Source of the DNA: Purshia tridentata
Lineage: Eukaryota; Streptophyta; Magnoliopsida; Rosales; Rosaceae
NCBI GenBank assembly: GCA_003254885.1
Contig: QANT01007503.1
Coordinates: 1 to 64,000, forward strand
DNA: 64,000 bases
Direction of reading: 5' to 3'
Below are positions 11,882 through 25,084 of the stretch, one piece after another. The translations under genes were made by a program, and so were the position numbers. Numbering within the stretch: the first letter of the stretch is position 1; each line of letters begins with the position of its first letter. The notes beneath the pieces were generated by a model. The model had not been told where the DNA came from and did not search any database. It saw only the letters and a list, made by a program, of their open reading frames with translations.

Positions 11882-12883
11882 AACGACGTCGTTTCTTGAA
11901 GCCTACACCAAAACGAGTCCACAGGGCGGCAGCAGCTCATGAAAAACAATCGTCGATTTGAAATTGACGAGTTCTAATGGGCCCAAGGTGAACCCATAAA
12001 AAGGATAATAAGGAAACAAAATTGGATCAAGTGCTGGCCCATTACGTACAAGGAGCCTGCTGTCTATTGTCTAAGTTGTTTCTTCTTTTTTCCGTTTTTG
12101 GGTGGAGTTGTTAAGGAAAATAAATAAACACAAACTCCAGAGAGGAAAAAATCTTAAGGGGGTTACATGAAAGTTTTGGTCAGAGAGAGCACAAAATTGG
12201 CAAAAACTATGTTTATCAAAAAATCTGAAAATTTTCAATGTAAAAGACCATCTAGTGTATTGTAGTAGGGGTTTGATCCAGTAGTAAGTAGAGATCATCT
12301 TCCACCACACCTCCCAGGACCAAAGATTAAACCTTCCCTCTTCTCCACCTTGAGTCTCCTTTCCTATGTACCAAAAAGTTTATTCAATGTCTTGGCCCAA
12401 AAAATAAAAAGTTCATTCAATGTATCAACGGTTTAATGCTAATAATACACCGCTATCTTAAAATGCGTATATACTTGACATAATAGTATATATTCTCAAC
12501 ACAATCAATTACAATAGGAATTCCAATTCCCAAGTTAAAATGAGAAGGAAACAAAACTTCAATGATGCAGTGGAACCGATGCAAGACAGTAGGCCATTGA
12601 CTCCATACAAATTTTGAGATTCAAATCTGATAAACGAATGTTGTCCAGGATGTCTCTAAAAGACTGACAACAGCTCCTCCCTCCAACCCCGACTTAAAGG
12701 CAGGAATTAACAAACTTTCTGATTAGTCTCCACCGCTGCATTTTTGCTGCATTTTTTAATTATAACGATATACTCCAATAATTAAGCTCATGCTTTTTAT
12801 AAGCAGAATTGTCCCCCACTTAGACTCCGCAGCCCACCAGAAGTTCGTGAAATGTACAAAATGTCTTTTAGCAGTCAATTATA
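11880..12883. other. LOL2 promoter region and NRPB2 downstream region
   Basis: This kilobase should contain the LOL2 promoter (minus strand) and the 3' UTR of NRPB2, whose stop codon is at 12884. I see no additional coding exon. Confidence 0.5.
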
Positions 12884-15800
12884 TCAGGCTCCTTTCTTCT
12901 TGTGGTCTTTGGATGCTTTGACTTCCTTTGTGAGCATTCTTGGTGCTATGGCCATGGACATAAGCTCTTGGAATAGTAATTTACAGGCATAAGGAATGTG
13001 AACCTGTATGAATAATAATACAAGGGGCTAATATTAACCTCACACTTATACCCAAAAAAAATAATAATAATAAAACTCACCCCCCAATATCAGAGCAACC
13101 TTAAGTGTAGGGGAGGGAGGGAGGGAGGGAGGGAGAGAGAAAGGGTGTTGAATACACCAGACAAATAGAAATATTCACCTGAACTATGTCTGTTTTGTTC
13201 TTGCAACCTCTGCACTCAAAGGAATTCTTCTTGAGATTTGCAATAGCTATTAACCCACAACGCTCACAGACATGAACCCTATATGCATCACTCTGGTCAA
13301 ACAATCTCTCTTTCAGAAAGTGAGCAGCACCATGGGCAATCATGCAATCTCGTTCCATTTCTCCAAATCGTAGACCACCATCACGAGATCGTCCCTCAGC
13401 AGGCTGCCTTGTGAGGATCTGTACAGGACCCCGCCCACGTGAATGGATCTTGTCATCAACCATGTGTTTCAATCTCTGGTAATAAGTGGGGCCAAGGAAT
13501 ATCATAGCACTAAGCCGCCGGCCTGTGTGACCATTATACATGGTCTCAAAACCACGCATTTGATACCCACAACTGTGAAGAGCTTTGCTAATATTGTCCA
13601 CCTAACAAAGAAAATAATAACAAATGAGAATTTCCAGACTCCAACTAAAGAATAGTTTCAATTCAATGTAACAAAAAAACTGAAGTACTTCATATCCAAC
13701 AACTAAAAATTTGGCTGCAACTGCTACGACAGTTACTGATAACAAGATTTTATAAGAAATTTACAGAGACATGGTTCAAGGGAAAGTGCAACTCACAGTC
13801 ACATCCGTAAAAGGCGTAGCATCTCCTTCCTTTCCCATGTGAGCCGCAACCTTCCCCATGATACACTCAATAAGCTGACCAATGGTCATTCGAGAAGGAA
13901 TAGCATGTGGGTTCACGATAATATCAGGGGTGACTCCTTCCACAGTCCATGGCATGTCTTCTTGTGTATAAGTCATGCCCACTGTCCCCTTCTGTCCATG
14001 CCTACTGCTAAACTTATCACCAATCTGTGGTATCCTAACAGATCTCACCCTTACTTTTACAAACCTCAGTCCATCAGCATTGGTTGTCAGTAAAACCTAC
14101 AAGATATACAACACAAAGCAGGTTCAGCAATGTAAGAAGCACTAAAGGGAAAGAAAAAGGAAGAGGGAGGGGGGACTTGCAAGAAGCATGGAGGGTAGGT
14201 ACATACAATAAGTTCATACTATCAGTTGCCATTTTAAATAAAGCTTACCTGATCCACAATCCCTGTTTCACTGTGGCGTAAGCTTATGCTGTGGTCACGA
14301 CGTGTGTAGCGTGAAGCAGCTTGCCCTTGAGCTTCATCCTGAGCCATGGGAGTGGTCTTTCCTATGATAACATCCTCACCTGAAACCCTAGTTCCCTAAG
14401 GTCATATTAATGAAATCTTTGTTAGATAATATTTGTTCAACAGAAAGCAGGATGGAAATCGTAGTAAACCAAAGTTTCATATACATACAGGAGGTGCAAG
14501 ACCATCATCATCCAATTTATCATAAGAACCATGCCGCATACCCTGTAAATCAAATCTTAGTATAGTGTAGTAAAGCATCCAATACTTACAAGAGCAGTAG
14601 CAGCATAAACTACTTAAAAGTTCAAATTCTCACCATGGTATTTGCTCTGTCTGGACGCCCAAAATCCTCTTTGACAAGGGTCCCCATCTTTTTCTCCTCA
14701 TCCCTGTAATAGAAAGTTAAGATGAAAATTTGTGCAAAAACATGATTATATATACTCGGAATAGGTGTTAGAGATAAGCTGACCTATAAGAGCGGAAGAA
14801 TAGTGACCGGAAGAATCCACGGTCTACAGAAGATTGATTCATGATGACAGAATCTTCCTGGTTGTAACCAGAATAGCAGGAAATGGCAACAATGGCATTC
14901 TGGTGCAGAATGGTCAGAGAAAACATAATACGAATCATCAGCAGAGTAAAATTAGAAAAAAAAAAAGAGAGCAACAAGTAAAACAAAGTAGAATAATTAC
15001 AATGCCAGCTGGAAGCTGCCTGAAGTGAAGATGTTCCATGGCTCGTGTAGTGACAAGTGGCTTCTGAGGGTAGTACAGAACGTATGCCAGTGTATCCTGA
15101 GTGAAGCAACAAGTTAAAATTTTTTCTAATCAACTGTAACATGCAACAAAAAATATAGAATACATAATGACAACGTTGAGAACCAAATGATACCATTCGG
15201 AACTGATAATTGGTGACATAAATTCCCATGGCTTGCTTGCCCATAGCAGATTGGTATGTATTACGTGGAGACTGATCACAACAAAAGAAAATAAATAGAT
15301 GGAATAATGAATGAATATAATATCAACACAGAAATTCACTTGTATGACAAAATTACCTGATTATGATCAGGAAATGGTATAATTGAAGCACAAACACCCA
15401 AAATAAGTGATGGGTGAATTTCACAATGAGTGTATGTGTCAGAATATGCCTCTTCGGGATTGAGCCTAGCTTGTACAAGATCCTGAGACAATTTTTTAGC
15501 AAAAGAAACTGTAAATGCCCACAGCTTCTACAAGCCTGTTTTTAAATCGAAAATCACATCAGTATGCATTTTTCCAATGAGCACTCACATTAATTGTCAT
15601 GGAAATCATTGTAGTCTCCTCTTCTTCAGTGTCAATATATTCTATAAATCCCTTTGCTACAAGATCATGCCAACCACCTTCATCGGGGGTTTCCTGAAAA
15701 AATATAAGGGTGGATTGGTGTAATCACTGGAAGTCCAGAAAAAAAGTAGGTTTAAATTTCAGCTAGCGCACCCTCTGCTGCAATTGAAGAATATCTTTCT

Positions 15801-18800
15801 TCTTTATGAGAAGCCTTTGTTTGTCCACGATGAATAATGGACGACTGCAACGACCATAGTCAGTATATATGCGCAATTCTTTCAGACGGATATCTCTGAC
15901 AACCCCAACTTCTGTATTGACATCAACCTGCAGAAATACAGAGTAATCAACATCAATAACATTTACCATGACATTTACACCTGAGAATTCACAAGTCAGA
16001 ATGGCTCTAAAGCCAGCTTCCATGCAATTAGAAAGATTGGGTAGGTAAGAACAAAGCACAAGAATATAAGAAAAAGACAAATAAATGGTGCAATCTAACC
16101 AGATTCAAACCTACTTATAGGAACTATTATTTTGACTATTGCAGTTTTGAGTAGTATTATTTTGGCACAAATATCTACCTTAAACAATATTTTTTTAAGA
16201 TAAAAATAAAAAGGCTACTGACCCGTCGCCTTAGCTTTCTTAATGTTTTCACCAACATTTCAGGATCACGATGTATACCAACCCAACAGCCATTAACAAA
16301 AATTTTTGTGGCTTGGGGAATAACCGCAGGGGAAATTTCCTGCAATCAAGATAAAGATACAATTGTCAAACGAAAGAAAGAAAGAACATAGAAAGTCAAG
16401 ATCCATAAGAAAGTTAGAACTAATAGTACTCACCTCAAAATTCTCTGTACCCCATTCTTCTAAAAACTCCAAAATTGGATATGCAGCTGATCCCACTGTT
16501 ATGTATACCATCAACGCAAGATTCTTTACAAGTCCACATGCCTGGTGTAATAAAAGGACTGACAATTAAGTACCACATACAGAAAGAAAGGGTTCTTCAT
16601 GGCAACTTACACATTCAGACATGTTAACACATGATACTCACTTGTCCTTCAGGTGTTTCAGCTGGGCACATCATTCCCCACTGTGAATTATGCAACTGGC
16701 GTGGTTTGGCCAATTTCCCTGATAAAAGAAACCTCAAGTCATGGGAAGGAGAAAAAAAAATCACAATAAACAAGCCACAGATAGCAACATGATGATTCTA
16801 GAAGAAATATAGATGCACATAAAGGTTATCACCCTACAGCACAGAGGACACTAATTTAACAATCCAGAGGCCTTACAGGTGAAAAATAACTAAACCATAC
16901 ACAACAGAAGCCAGAAAGTAGTTTTACCCTCACGCCCTATGGGAGAATTTAGCCTTCGCAAGTGTGACAAGGTGGATGCATATGTCAAACGATTTAACAC
17001 CTGTAAGAAAAAATTGAATGCCAAGTGCATTAGTTAACGGGATTTTATTTCATTGGCAAGTTTAAATCTAAGACCATCACAACCCAGCCCCACACCTAAA
17101 CAACCTGAGCAAAGCATGAGGGAACTAGAACTACCAAAATCAAGAGCATAAATTAAGGGAGAAATGATAAAGCACCTGTGACACTCCAGCCCTTGTACCG
17201 GCTGCATTTGCTTGCCCCCAGTTCCCAGTAGCAAGTGAATATTTGAGGCCACTCGTGATAGTCTTTGCTTTGATGGCAAATTGCAGGTTAACATCCTTAC
17301 CATTATCCACGCACTGCACCATGCATAAACTGTTTAGGTATAAACCCAAATAAAATAATTACAGCAACTTAACTAAGTCAGGGAGGGTTCATGTAAGGAA
17401 CCTTCTGCACATAACCTCTCACATCCCTAGTCAACTTCCTGAATAGCTGCAAATATTTTAACAATTTTAGGATCAACAAAATAATGAAATAAAAAATTTC
17501 ATATATCCTCCAACTTCCAACAAAAACAAACCATTCTAAACAAGCCTCCAAGTAAGGGACCAGCAAGATCCAGCCTCTTGTTGCCATAATGATCTCTGTC
17601 ATCTTCTGCCCTCCGACCAAGTGCACACAGTAGAAGCCTGTGAATGATATATCTGGTACAAGCACCAGCATTTATTTAGTACACAACTCAGAAACCACCC
17701 CAATGCTAATGCATTATCCTACAATAGAAAACCTACCCAAAATAGTAAGCTTTCTTTGTTTCACAAAATTCTCCAACACCAACATGTGGAAGCATTTCCT
17801 TCTGCAGAATCTCTTTCGCATACCTATTCAGAGGATGTACACATAATCTCCATGAGAACTACGGAAGATTATGCATAACATCTTAAGGCCCAAATAAATT
17901 TACTAAGATAATACATACTTGATCCTCTTTTCTCTAGTTACACCAACAGTTGCACCTCTCTTTCCAATATAGTCGAGTGCAACCTGCAGTAGAAGAGAGA
18001 ATAATAAACCATCTGACAGAAGAAGAAAAGAGACATGCGTAAGCATTAAACCACAAAATAAACTGAGAGAGAGACCTGTTGATTTTGAATCACAAAGGCT
18101 TCTTCCAGGGAAGGCCGAAGCAACTCCATCATCTGAGTATCAGAGAAGTCATAACATATATGCTCTAGAATGTCTTTGTCAGCAACAAACCCCAGAGCCC
18201 GGAACACAATAATAATAGGAATTTCACCCCGAATGTATGGAAGAGTAGCACGGATGTACTGCCCCGAAGAACCCTGCAATGATATAAATGCATACAAAGT
18301 AAACTACATAAACAAAAGAACAAAATTGCCACAATTGATTTCATTACCCCTTTAGAACTAGCCCGAGAAAGCATCCGCACAAACATGGTACTGGGTGGTC
18401 TGTTTTGGGACTCCGCCATAGACCGAACTTCCGCCACATAGGCGTACTTGTTAGGCTGCCTCTTTTTGAACACATAGACATGATTTGTGCTCATCTTCTC
18501 TTGAGCAATTAGAACCTTTTCGCTCCCATTAATAATAAAATATCCACCTTGATCATACGGACATTCTCCCAGCTCTGTTAAATCTTTCTCAGAATTCTGG
18601 TACAATGTGCAATAACTAGACCGAAGCATTATAGGAACCTGATAATATACAACGCATCAGTGAAGTTGTCAACTCTCAGCGTTGAAATCCATCCACTATT
18701 ATTGAAATGTGAACATTACACACCTTTCCAATAAACACTTTGGTGAAATCCTGAGTCTCAGTGACTTCCTCACCATCATGTCCTTTCTTTATAACCCTCT

Positions 18801-19545
18801 TTGAGACATCCACATACAAGGGTGCTGAATACGTTAGATTTCTCAACCTTGCAGCCTTGGGAAATAAGGTTGCAGTTTCTCCATCGGACTCGGTCATCAT
18901 GGGCTTACTCAAATAAATCTGACCGAAGCTGATCTTGTATATGGTCTGCAATCCAACCCAACAGTATTAAAGAGCCAGACAACATAACCATGAAAAATTC
19001 TCCGAAATTCTACTTTCACTTCCTAATAATTAAATGTAAGAATGAAAACCTAGCTCGCATTATGCTTGTAAAACTCTAGTTTTCATGCACTAACTGTTAA
19101 CCATAGAATCCTGGAAACCACAAAGTCCAATTATTTTAATAGCACTAATTTTGCTACAAAGATTATTATTGAACAAACCAAACAAGAACTCTAATGGACC
19201 AAACAAAACCAGCCCTAAAACCCGTTTGTCTCCCTGGAAATCACTCCCAATTCATTAACCACCTCAATTTCCCGAGAAACAGAACCCTACCTCGGCGAAA
19301 TCAGGCTGGTGACCCGGGTTGTGCTGCGACTCGGGACGAATCTCGATATCGGCGGACTCGTCGACAATCTCCTGCATTGTGTTCTGAATGAACTCGTCGA
19401 AGGAGTCGAGCTGCTGGCGCACCAAACCCTTCTCTTCGAAGTAGGCAGAGATTACGGTCCAGGCGTCCTCCTGCGTGATCTCGTTTGAGTCGTCCTCGTC
19501 ATCGTTGGATTGCTGATCGTCGTACTCGGGGTCCTCCTCCATCAT
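12884..19545 (-). CDS. NRPB2: DNA-directed RNA polymerase II subunit RPB2
   Basis: Twenty-five exons were joined by splice consensus and phase, the first at 19545-19291 and the last at 13003-12884. They total 3588 nt, or 1195 residues, close to the usual plant length (about 1190). RPB2 forms one half of the active-site cleft of RNA polymerase II in the nucleus. Visible hallmarks: the acidic N-terminus with [17 protein letters not shown]; the fork/lobe segment [19 protein letters not shown]; the hybrid-binding signature [12 protein letters not shown] (exon 23); and the C-terminal zinc site [19 protein letters not shown] plus GC in exon 24. The last exon ends in a Lys-rich tail ([14 protein letters not shown]). 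Two adjacent ATGs open the frame; the first is used here. A (GGGA)n tract lies in the last intron (13111-13140). All exons read through without damage. Confidence 0.97.
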
Positions 19546-19760
19546 TGTAGTTCCGGATCAGTGATCGAAACCCTAGCTGTAGTGTTTGGAGTGCTGTCCG
19601 AATAGACGGTGCGTCTGAGAGTGAATGAATGAAACCCTAGCAGAGGTTTTCACTGCTCAGGTTCGGAGGGGCTTTGAAGTTGGAGGTTGCGGGGTTTCAA
19701 AATGAGGGAAAATAAGGCGGACTGTATTCGGTCGGGGTATGGGTCGGTTTTGGCGCCGTT
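19546..19760 (-). promoter_or_regulatory. NRPB2 5' leader/promoter with telo-box motifs
   Basis: Two AAACCCTAG motifs (19568-19576 and 19632-19640, as read on the plus strand) lie 20-100 bp upstream of the start codon. Such telo boxes are common near the starts of plant housekeeping and translation genes. No strong TATA box was seen, which fits a housekeeping promoter. Confidence 0.5.
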
Positions 19761-20690
19761 CCTTTCGTTGTTACGACTTAGGATAGAAGCGGTGTATCTG
19801 GTTTTTTTTTTTTAACGTTGGGTTGGGAGCGTGTTTTGGTCCTCTATCAACTCCCAGTAAACAAGAATCATAATGTACATAAATTTGAAAAAGTAAGATT
19901 CGGATTTAACATAAATCAAAATAAATATGAATCAAAATCAAGGATTCCTATTAACATGTTTATTAATTATACATGTATCATATAGAACAATTTGCATGTG
20001 CTATCTTTTTTTAAAAATTAAACATGGAATGACTTATGGTTCAATTTGTTTAGTAACTCCTTTATTTGAAAAACATGACATGGCATGAAATATATGCACT
20101 ATCCTTAGGCAAAAGGTTCATCATAAGTTCACAATAATATTGTTCATACATAGTCAATTATTACCCATTTCACTCATATGATCAATATGCATAAATAAGG
20201 ACGATCATGCGGTGTGCATGCACATTCGATCACTTAACAAGGGTGTGGGTCATATGCATGAATATCACATGGTCCCTCTGTAATTTGTATATCATGACTG
20301 CATGACTGTATCTATATATGTGTGCATAGAAGTTTTTCATGACTGTACACGATGTCTAGCCGTTCTCTCTGGAAATTGACCTTCAACTACTCTCATAGAG
20401 CTAGTCCTATAATTTCCGATCTGTCTGTAATGCAATGAAACTGCTTAGAGACCATTAATGGGAGTCTTAATTCCACGTGGTTAAATCTGGAAATAGCCGT
20501 ACAGGTTCAGAAGGGGGTGGGGCCCCTTTAATTTCCCTGTAAAATGTTTAAGGCTTTAAGCTCGTTTTGCTGTCAATAGCTAGATGCTCTTCTTAATTAT
20601 AGGTAACCAAACCATTCTTGCTTTAAAGACATACAAAGAAAACAAGTGCCCCACCCCCTATCTATCTTCCTAACACACCACACCTCTCAC
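19761..20690. other. Intergenic region between NRPB2 and the CASP-like gene
   Basis: AT-rich sequence upstream of both divergent genes. No coding exon or repeat of note was found. Its right part presumably holds the CASP-like promoter. Confidence 0.5.
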
Positions 20691-20692
20691 TC

Positions 20693-20699
20693 TATATAC
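20693..20699 (+). promoter_or_regulatory. Probable TATA box of the CASP-like gene
   Basis: TATATAC lies about 55 bp upstream of the start codon at 20752 in a CT-rich context (CACTCTATATACC). The spacing allows a short 5' UTR of roughly 20-30 nt. Confidence 0.5.
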
Positions 20700-20751
20700 C
20701 CTTCTGTTATTAGAGCCTTTAATTTCACTCTTTAATATTTGACTCATAATA

Positions 20752-21444
20752 ATGACCAAGACCAGGAGGATCATCTTCACTTTTCTGCCAAGGCTGCTAG
20801 CCTTGGCTGCAACTTTGGTTGCCACCATTGTAATGGTTACAAGCCATGACTCTGCCAATGTCTTGAACTTAACATTCAAGGCCAAATACAGCAACTCACC
20901 AGCTTTCAAGTAAGTCTCAGTAATTTGTATATAACCCAGTTTCCTCATATAATCATCTTCTTCATCTTTTACTTAACTAATGATTGCAAATGGAAATTAA
21001 AGGTACTTTGTGATTGTGGAAGCAATTGCAAGTGGATACAACCTTGTGCTTCTCTTTCTTGCTTCCAAAGGTTCCCTTTGGCGATTGGTCATCATATTAG
21101 ATGTGGTAATTAATTAATGAAATTAAGCTTCTTCTTTTTTCAGATTTTTGAGTAAATTTTTCATGTTTTTTCATATCGAGCTTTGTAATTTGTACTTTGT
21201 TTATCTGCAGGTTGTGGCTCTGCTACTTACTTCAAGTGTGTCATCAGCCTTGGCAATAGCTCAGGTGGGCAAGAAAGGGAACACTCATGCTGGTTGGCTG
21301 CCCATTTGTGGACAAGTCACCAAGTTTTGCAATCATGTCACTGCTGCTCTTATTGCTGGCCTCATTGCAGCAATATTATATTTTCTGTTTATTGTCTATA
21401 CTCTATACACTGTTCTCAATCCTCTGTTTGTGGTAAAACCTTAA
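20752..21444 (+). CDS. CASP-like membrane protein, subgroup 1 (CASPL1C type)
   Basis: Three exons (20752-20909, 21003-21105, 21211-21444) give 164 residues. Four hydrophobic segments are visible: about residues 10-32, 53-73, 80-105 and 132-155. The N-terminus is short and basic (MTKTRRIIF). The third segment contains the conserved Asp of the family (IILDVVVALLL), and the loop after the first contains [17 protein letters not shown]. CASPs form membrane scaffolds for Casparian strip deposition; CASP-like relatives have the same four-helix MARVEL-like fold, but most have unknown roles at the plasma membrane. Length and intron positions fit CASPL1. It is convergent with KDSB. Confidence 0.9.
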
Positions 21445-22053
21445 TTCATTAGACAGGTATAAATATATGTATCAAGCTACCCTGGATTTTGTTGTTTTCT
21501 TTTGAACCTTCTCATCATATATCTATGTTTTCCATTGTGAAAAGTTGAATGTAATATGCTTATGTTCAGTATTAAGTTTATAGTTATTCCAGTGAAAAGC
21601 TCATTAATATGAAGATTGTGTTGAAGAAGGTCTGTTTGGAATGTTGGGAAAACTCCTTTTCAAAGTTTTTGTGTGCTATGCAGAATTTGAGGGAAACCAA
21701 ACTGCCACCTCTTTCATCTGTTAATTGCTCAGGCTTCTAGTATTGTTAAATGTTAGTGACTTGTCTCATTGTATGGGGTCAGGTACTCAGGTGTGATGTG
21801 TGAAATTAACATGGCCCTCAATATTTAGGTTTCAACTTCTAAGTTGACAAGCTTGGGATTGTGAAAGGTAGATGCGTAAGACAATGCATTAGATACTGCA
21901 GAAAAAGCTTCAGGCTTTCTTGTATTAGTGACAAACATCGTGAAATATTATTATATATGGATGAAGCAGTTTCCCAAGGAAGTACCTACGTCTTCCGAAA
22001 TATTATGAACCTCAACATTGTTCTCTCTCTCTCCCTCTCTCCCTTTTCATGAA
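21445..22053. other. 3' region between CASP-like gene and KDSB
   Basis: This should hold the 3' UTRs of two convergent genes. There is a short CT-rich tract at about 22022-22046. No other feature was recognised. Confidence 0.5.
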
Positions 22054-24840
22054 CTAAGACAAATTTCTTTCCCGCATTAAAGATTCTATCTTCTCTACAT
22101 CTTCTGGAGTATCAACACCGTGAGCTTCATGATCAACCTTGATCACCTGTGAGAAAATAAACAAAATTACAACATTCCTTGAGCAATGGCTTACAAGTAA
22201 CAATTATCACTTATCAACTACATGCAACTAAGAAACAAACTAGAACCGGCAGCTCAGGGTAATCATGTGAATACCTTCATCTTATATCCATTCTCAAGGA
22301 CTTTAAGCTGCTCCAAATCTTCTTCTAGTTGTAAGGGAGTAGGTGCAAGCTCCTGATATATACTTAAGAACTTTGCATCATAGCTCTGGCAAGACACAGG
22401 AATGACATAAATGGTTGACAATCACGTACAGATATATTGACATATTAAGGCTCACAAAGTGCTGTAACATACAGATTAATACCTGGATACCAAGGTGAAG
22501 TAAGTAAGGAAAACGGGGATTGACCTTGCCTGACCTGTTTTGTATACACGAACACCATACATTTTATCAAGTAGCTGAGGATGTTATGTTGTATTGAAAA
22601 TTTACTAATATCTACAGTAAAACTCACTTGTTGTATGGGATCAACCCCCTTGAAAAATATATTGCATAACCATGATTGTCCACCACGCATTTCACTCGAT
22701 TTGGATCAGATGCATCTTCGGGTTTCAAAGAAGTAACTGCAGTGCTGAATACAGCATCAGGGGCAACCTAACAGTAACAAAAAAGAGAGGAAAAAGTTGA
22801 TTAAATTCAACAAACATTAAGGGATAAAAAACAAATGAACTTATATCTACGTACATAATAGTTTCGACTAGTTGATTCTCATGAGAGGAGAAAAGAAAGA
22901 ATATCAATAATGATTTTAAACATTGTATTTGATTCATCTTGAAGGAGCAAAGAGGGTAACAGCATAAGAGGAAAATAATTTACCTGCAGGGCCTTGACAA
23001 CCCCATCTATTATCTCAGGCTCTATTAGAGGCTCATCCCCCTGAATGTTAACAATGATGTCAAATTTCTTTTGAAATTTTTGGAGAGCCTCATTGCAGCG
23101 TTCAGTTCCTTCAGATCAGATGTTTACAGAAACTTCAAAGTTAATTCACGTGTCTGATAATTAATAAAATAGAAATAATGTAAACCCAGGACGCTTACCA
23201 TTTCTGCAAGCTTCTGATGTCATTATTACATCAGCTCCAAATCCTAAACAGCATTCTGCTATTTTCTTATCATCCGTAGCCACAACTAGTACAAGAGAGT
23301 TTAATAATTTAGGCTAAAGATACATATACCCATAGTGTCTGCATGTGTGTGTGTGAGAGAGAGGGAGAGAGAATTTCATAATCATTCTTTGATTTAATCT
23401 CTATCTCATTCAGAAACCCAATGCCACCCATGATTCAAGGCAGAGGAAATACTTAAAATAACAGATGAAAGAAATCAAATATTGGTAGTTTTGGCTGCAC
23501 GCATGAGATGCTGAATTTGCAATTAAAACGCAATTAGTGACTGCAACACCATCTTATGGCAAATTATTATTGTTAGCTATCCTAGTTTGACACTGCCTCT
23601 CTCTCTCTCAAATGAGGTAAGAGTCAAATATGAATTAGACAACAACACTATAATGAAAATTTCAAATCTGTGGTAGCAATATCACCTCCACGAAGGATTT
23701 CTTTTCTAATAATATAGAGCTCATCTTGACAATGAAATATGTTTAAGAAAACATATAAATGCATATAGCTTGATTGCTGGACGTACCAAGTTGGTCTAGC
23801 GTGGTTGCAAGTTTTGCTCTTTCCCATGTCCTCTAGAAGGCACAATAAAATAGTTAAGCAAATTATGGTAGCATCTGCCCCAGTGTAAATCAAATATGAT
23901 AGCATACAGTAAATACTAAATACAAGCAAAAAGCCAAATATCGTTCTTTTAAAAACAGTAAATAGTAAGCAGAATTTCGCATTGAGAATAACATGATGTT
24001 TGCCCCCTCTTTGAGATCACTCACATTTGTATTGGTTTAGAAAAGCCATTTCGCTGAACATCACTCTCATTTGTACTGGTTTAGAAAAGCCATTTTGCTG
24101 AACAGGGCCAGAAGGAATCAACAAGGTCCAATGGGCAGTGATAATGCAATGATGTTTGCTCACCTCTAGGGCCAAAAAGTCTAACCATCAAAGAATTCGC
24201 ACCCAATATGTAGAAGCAATAATAATGCAAATACAAACATATAATCACGCTTTTAATTCTTAGATCTTAACAAGTTCACTTTTCCAGTAGACAAACTGCT
24301 ATGAAAACAGGGTTGCAAACCCTGCTATAATCTAATCTTTGATTACCAACCATTCATTATCAACAGTTTTCCTCCATTCTAACTTCTCATTGTCAAAGGT
24401 TCAAACACATAAAAAGCTAAAGATTTGATGCCCCAAATTCCAATTAGTGTCTACCACACAATGAAACATCCTCTGAATTCTGAAATGAGTAATCTAAGAA
24501 TGATTCCACAATTTATATTATGTAAAAACAAAAAATCTAAGAAATTACAAACTAATACAGACAAATAACAAACATAAAAAATATGATTCTGATTTATAAC
24601 CACCTGAATCATGGGTTTGCCCAGGATTGGAACAAGAGGTTTGCCTGGGAATCTGGAGGAAGCGAAACGAACCGGTATGATCCCCAACACTTGGCTCCGA
24701 AACCTTGCCGATCGGCGTCTGGATATCACCGTGTACGCTACGGTCACTGCCGCTACAGCCGCCCCGGCAAGTAGGCCGTGCGTGACCCATGAACTGGTGG
24801 TACCGTCGGAGACAGAGGATGAGGAAGAAGAGGTCCTCAT
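22054..24840 (-). CDS. KDSB: 3-deoxy-manno-octulosonate cytidylyltransferase (CMP-KDO synthetase)
   Basis: Eight exons (24840-24604, 23832-23787, 23285-23199, 23108-22984, 22767-22628, 22534-22483, 22385-22275, 22146-22054) give 296 residues, close to Arabidopsis KDSB. The enzyme activates KDO with CTP to make CMP-KDO for the pectin rhamnogalacturonan II. Visible motifs: the nucleotide-binding loop [39 protein letters not shown], the [10 protein letters not shown] strand, [12 protein letters not shown] and a C-terminal [19 protein letters not shown] Ser-rich start is followed by one hydrophobic helix (about residues 19-40, [19 protein letters not shown]), in line with the known membrane-anchored mitochondrial location of plant KDSB. 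It is divergently paired with the PPR gene over 244 bp. Confidence 0.95.
24017..24104. repeat. 44-bp tandem duplication in KDSB intron 1
   Basis: Two adjacent 44-bp units (24017-24060 and 24061-24104) share TGGTTTAGAAAAGCCATTT with only a few differences. They lie in the large first intron of KDSB, so no coding effect is expected. Confidence 0.85.
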
Positions 24841-25084
24841 GCTTCAGCGGCAGTCAAGGTTAGGTTTTCTGCGGACGGTGGCGCGTGAGATTGCAGTGAG
24901 AGTGTCTGCGCGTGTTTGGAGAATCTGATGTCTCGGCGCGAACTGTAAATTTTTGATGCCGCAAAACCGGTGCGTTTTAGTCAATTCAACGGTTGAACAC
25001 CCCAACGACATGACACGTGGCGAGAAAAAAAGGCCGCCATTGCTGCTGAGCAGAATCAAAGCTCAGGACTTCTCTTCTATTTCC
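24841..25084. promoter_or_regulatory. Divergent promoter shared by KDSB and the PPR gene
   Basis: Only 244 bp separate the two start codons, so the 5' UTRs and promoters of both genes must lie within it. No clear TATA box was seen for either side. The PPR frame stays open back to an ATG at 24953, but that start would lie inside this short region. Confidence 0.6.

Noticed and set aside
24953-25084. Upstream in-frame ATG for the PPR gene, giving 629 residues
   Set aside because: It would put the start only 112 bp from the KDSB start and adds residues without family counterpart. The ATG at 25085 gives the family length.
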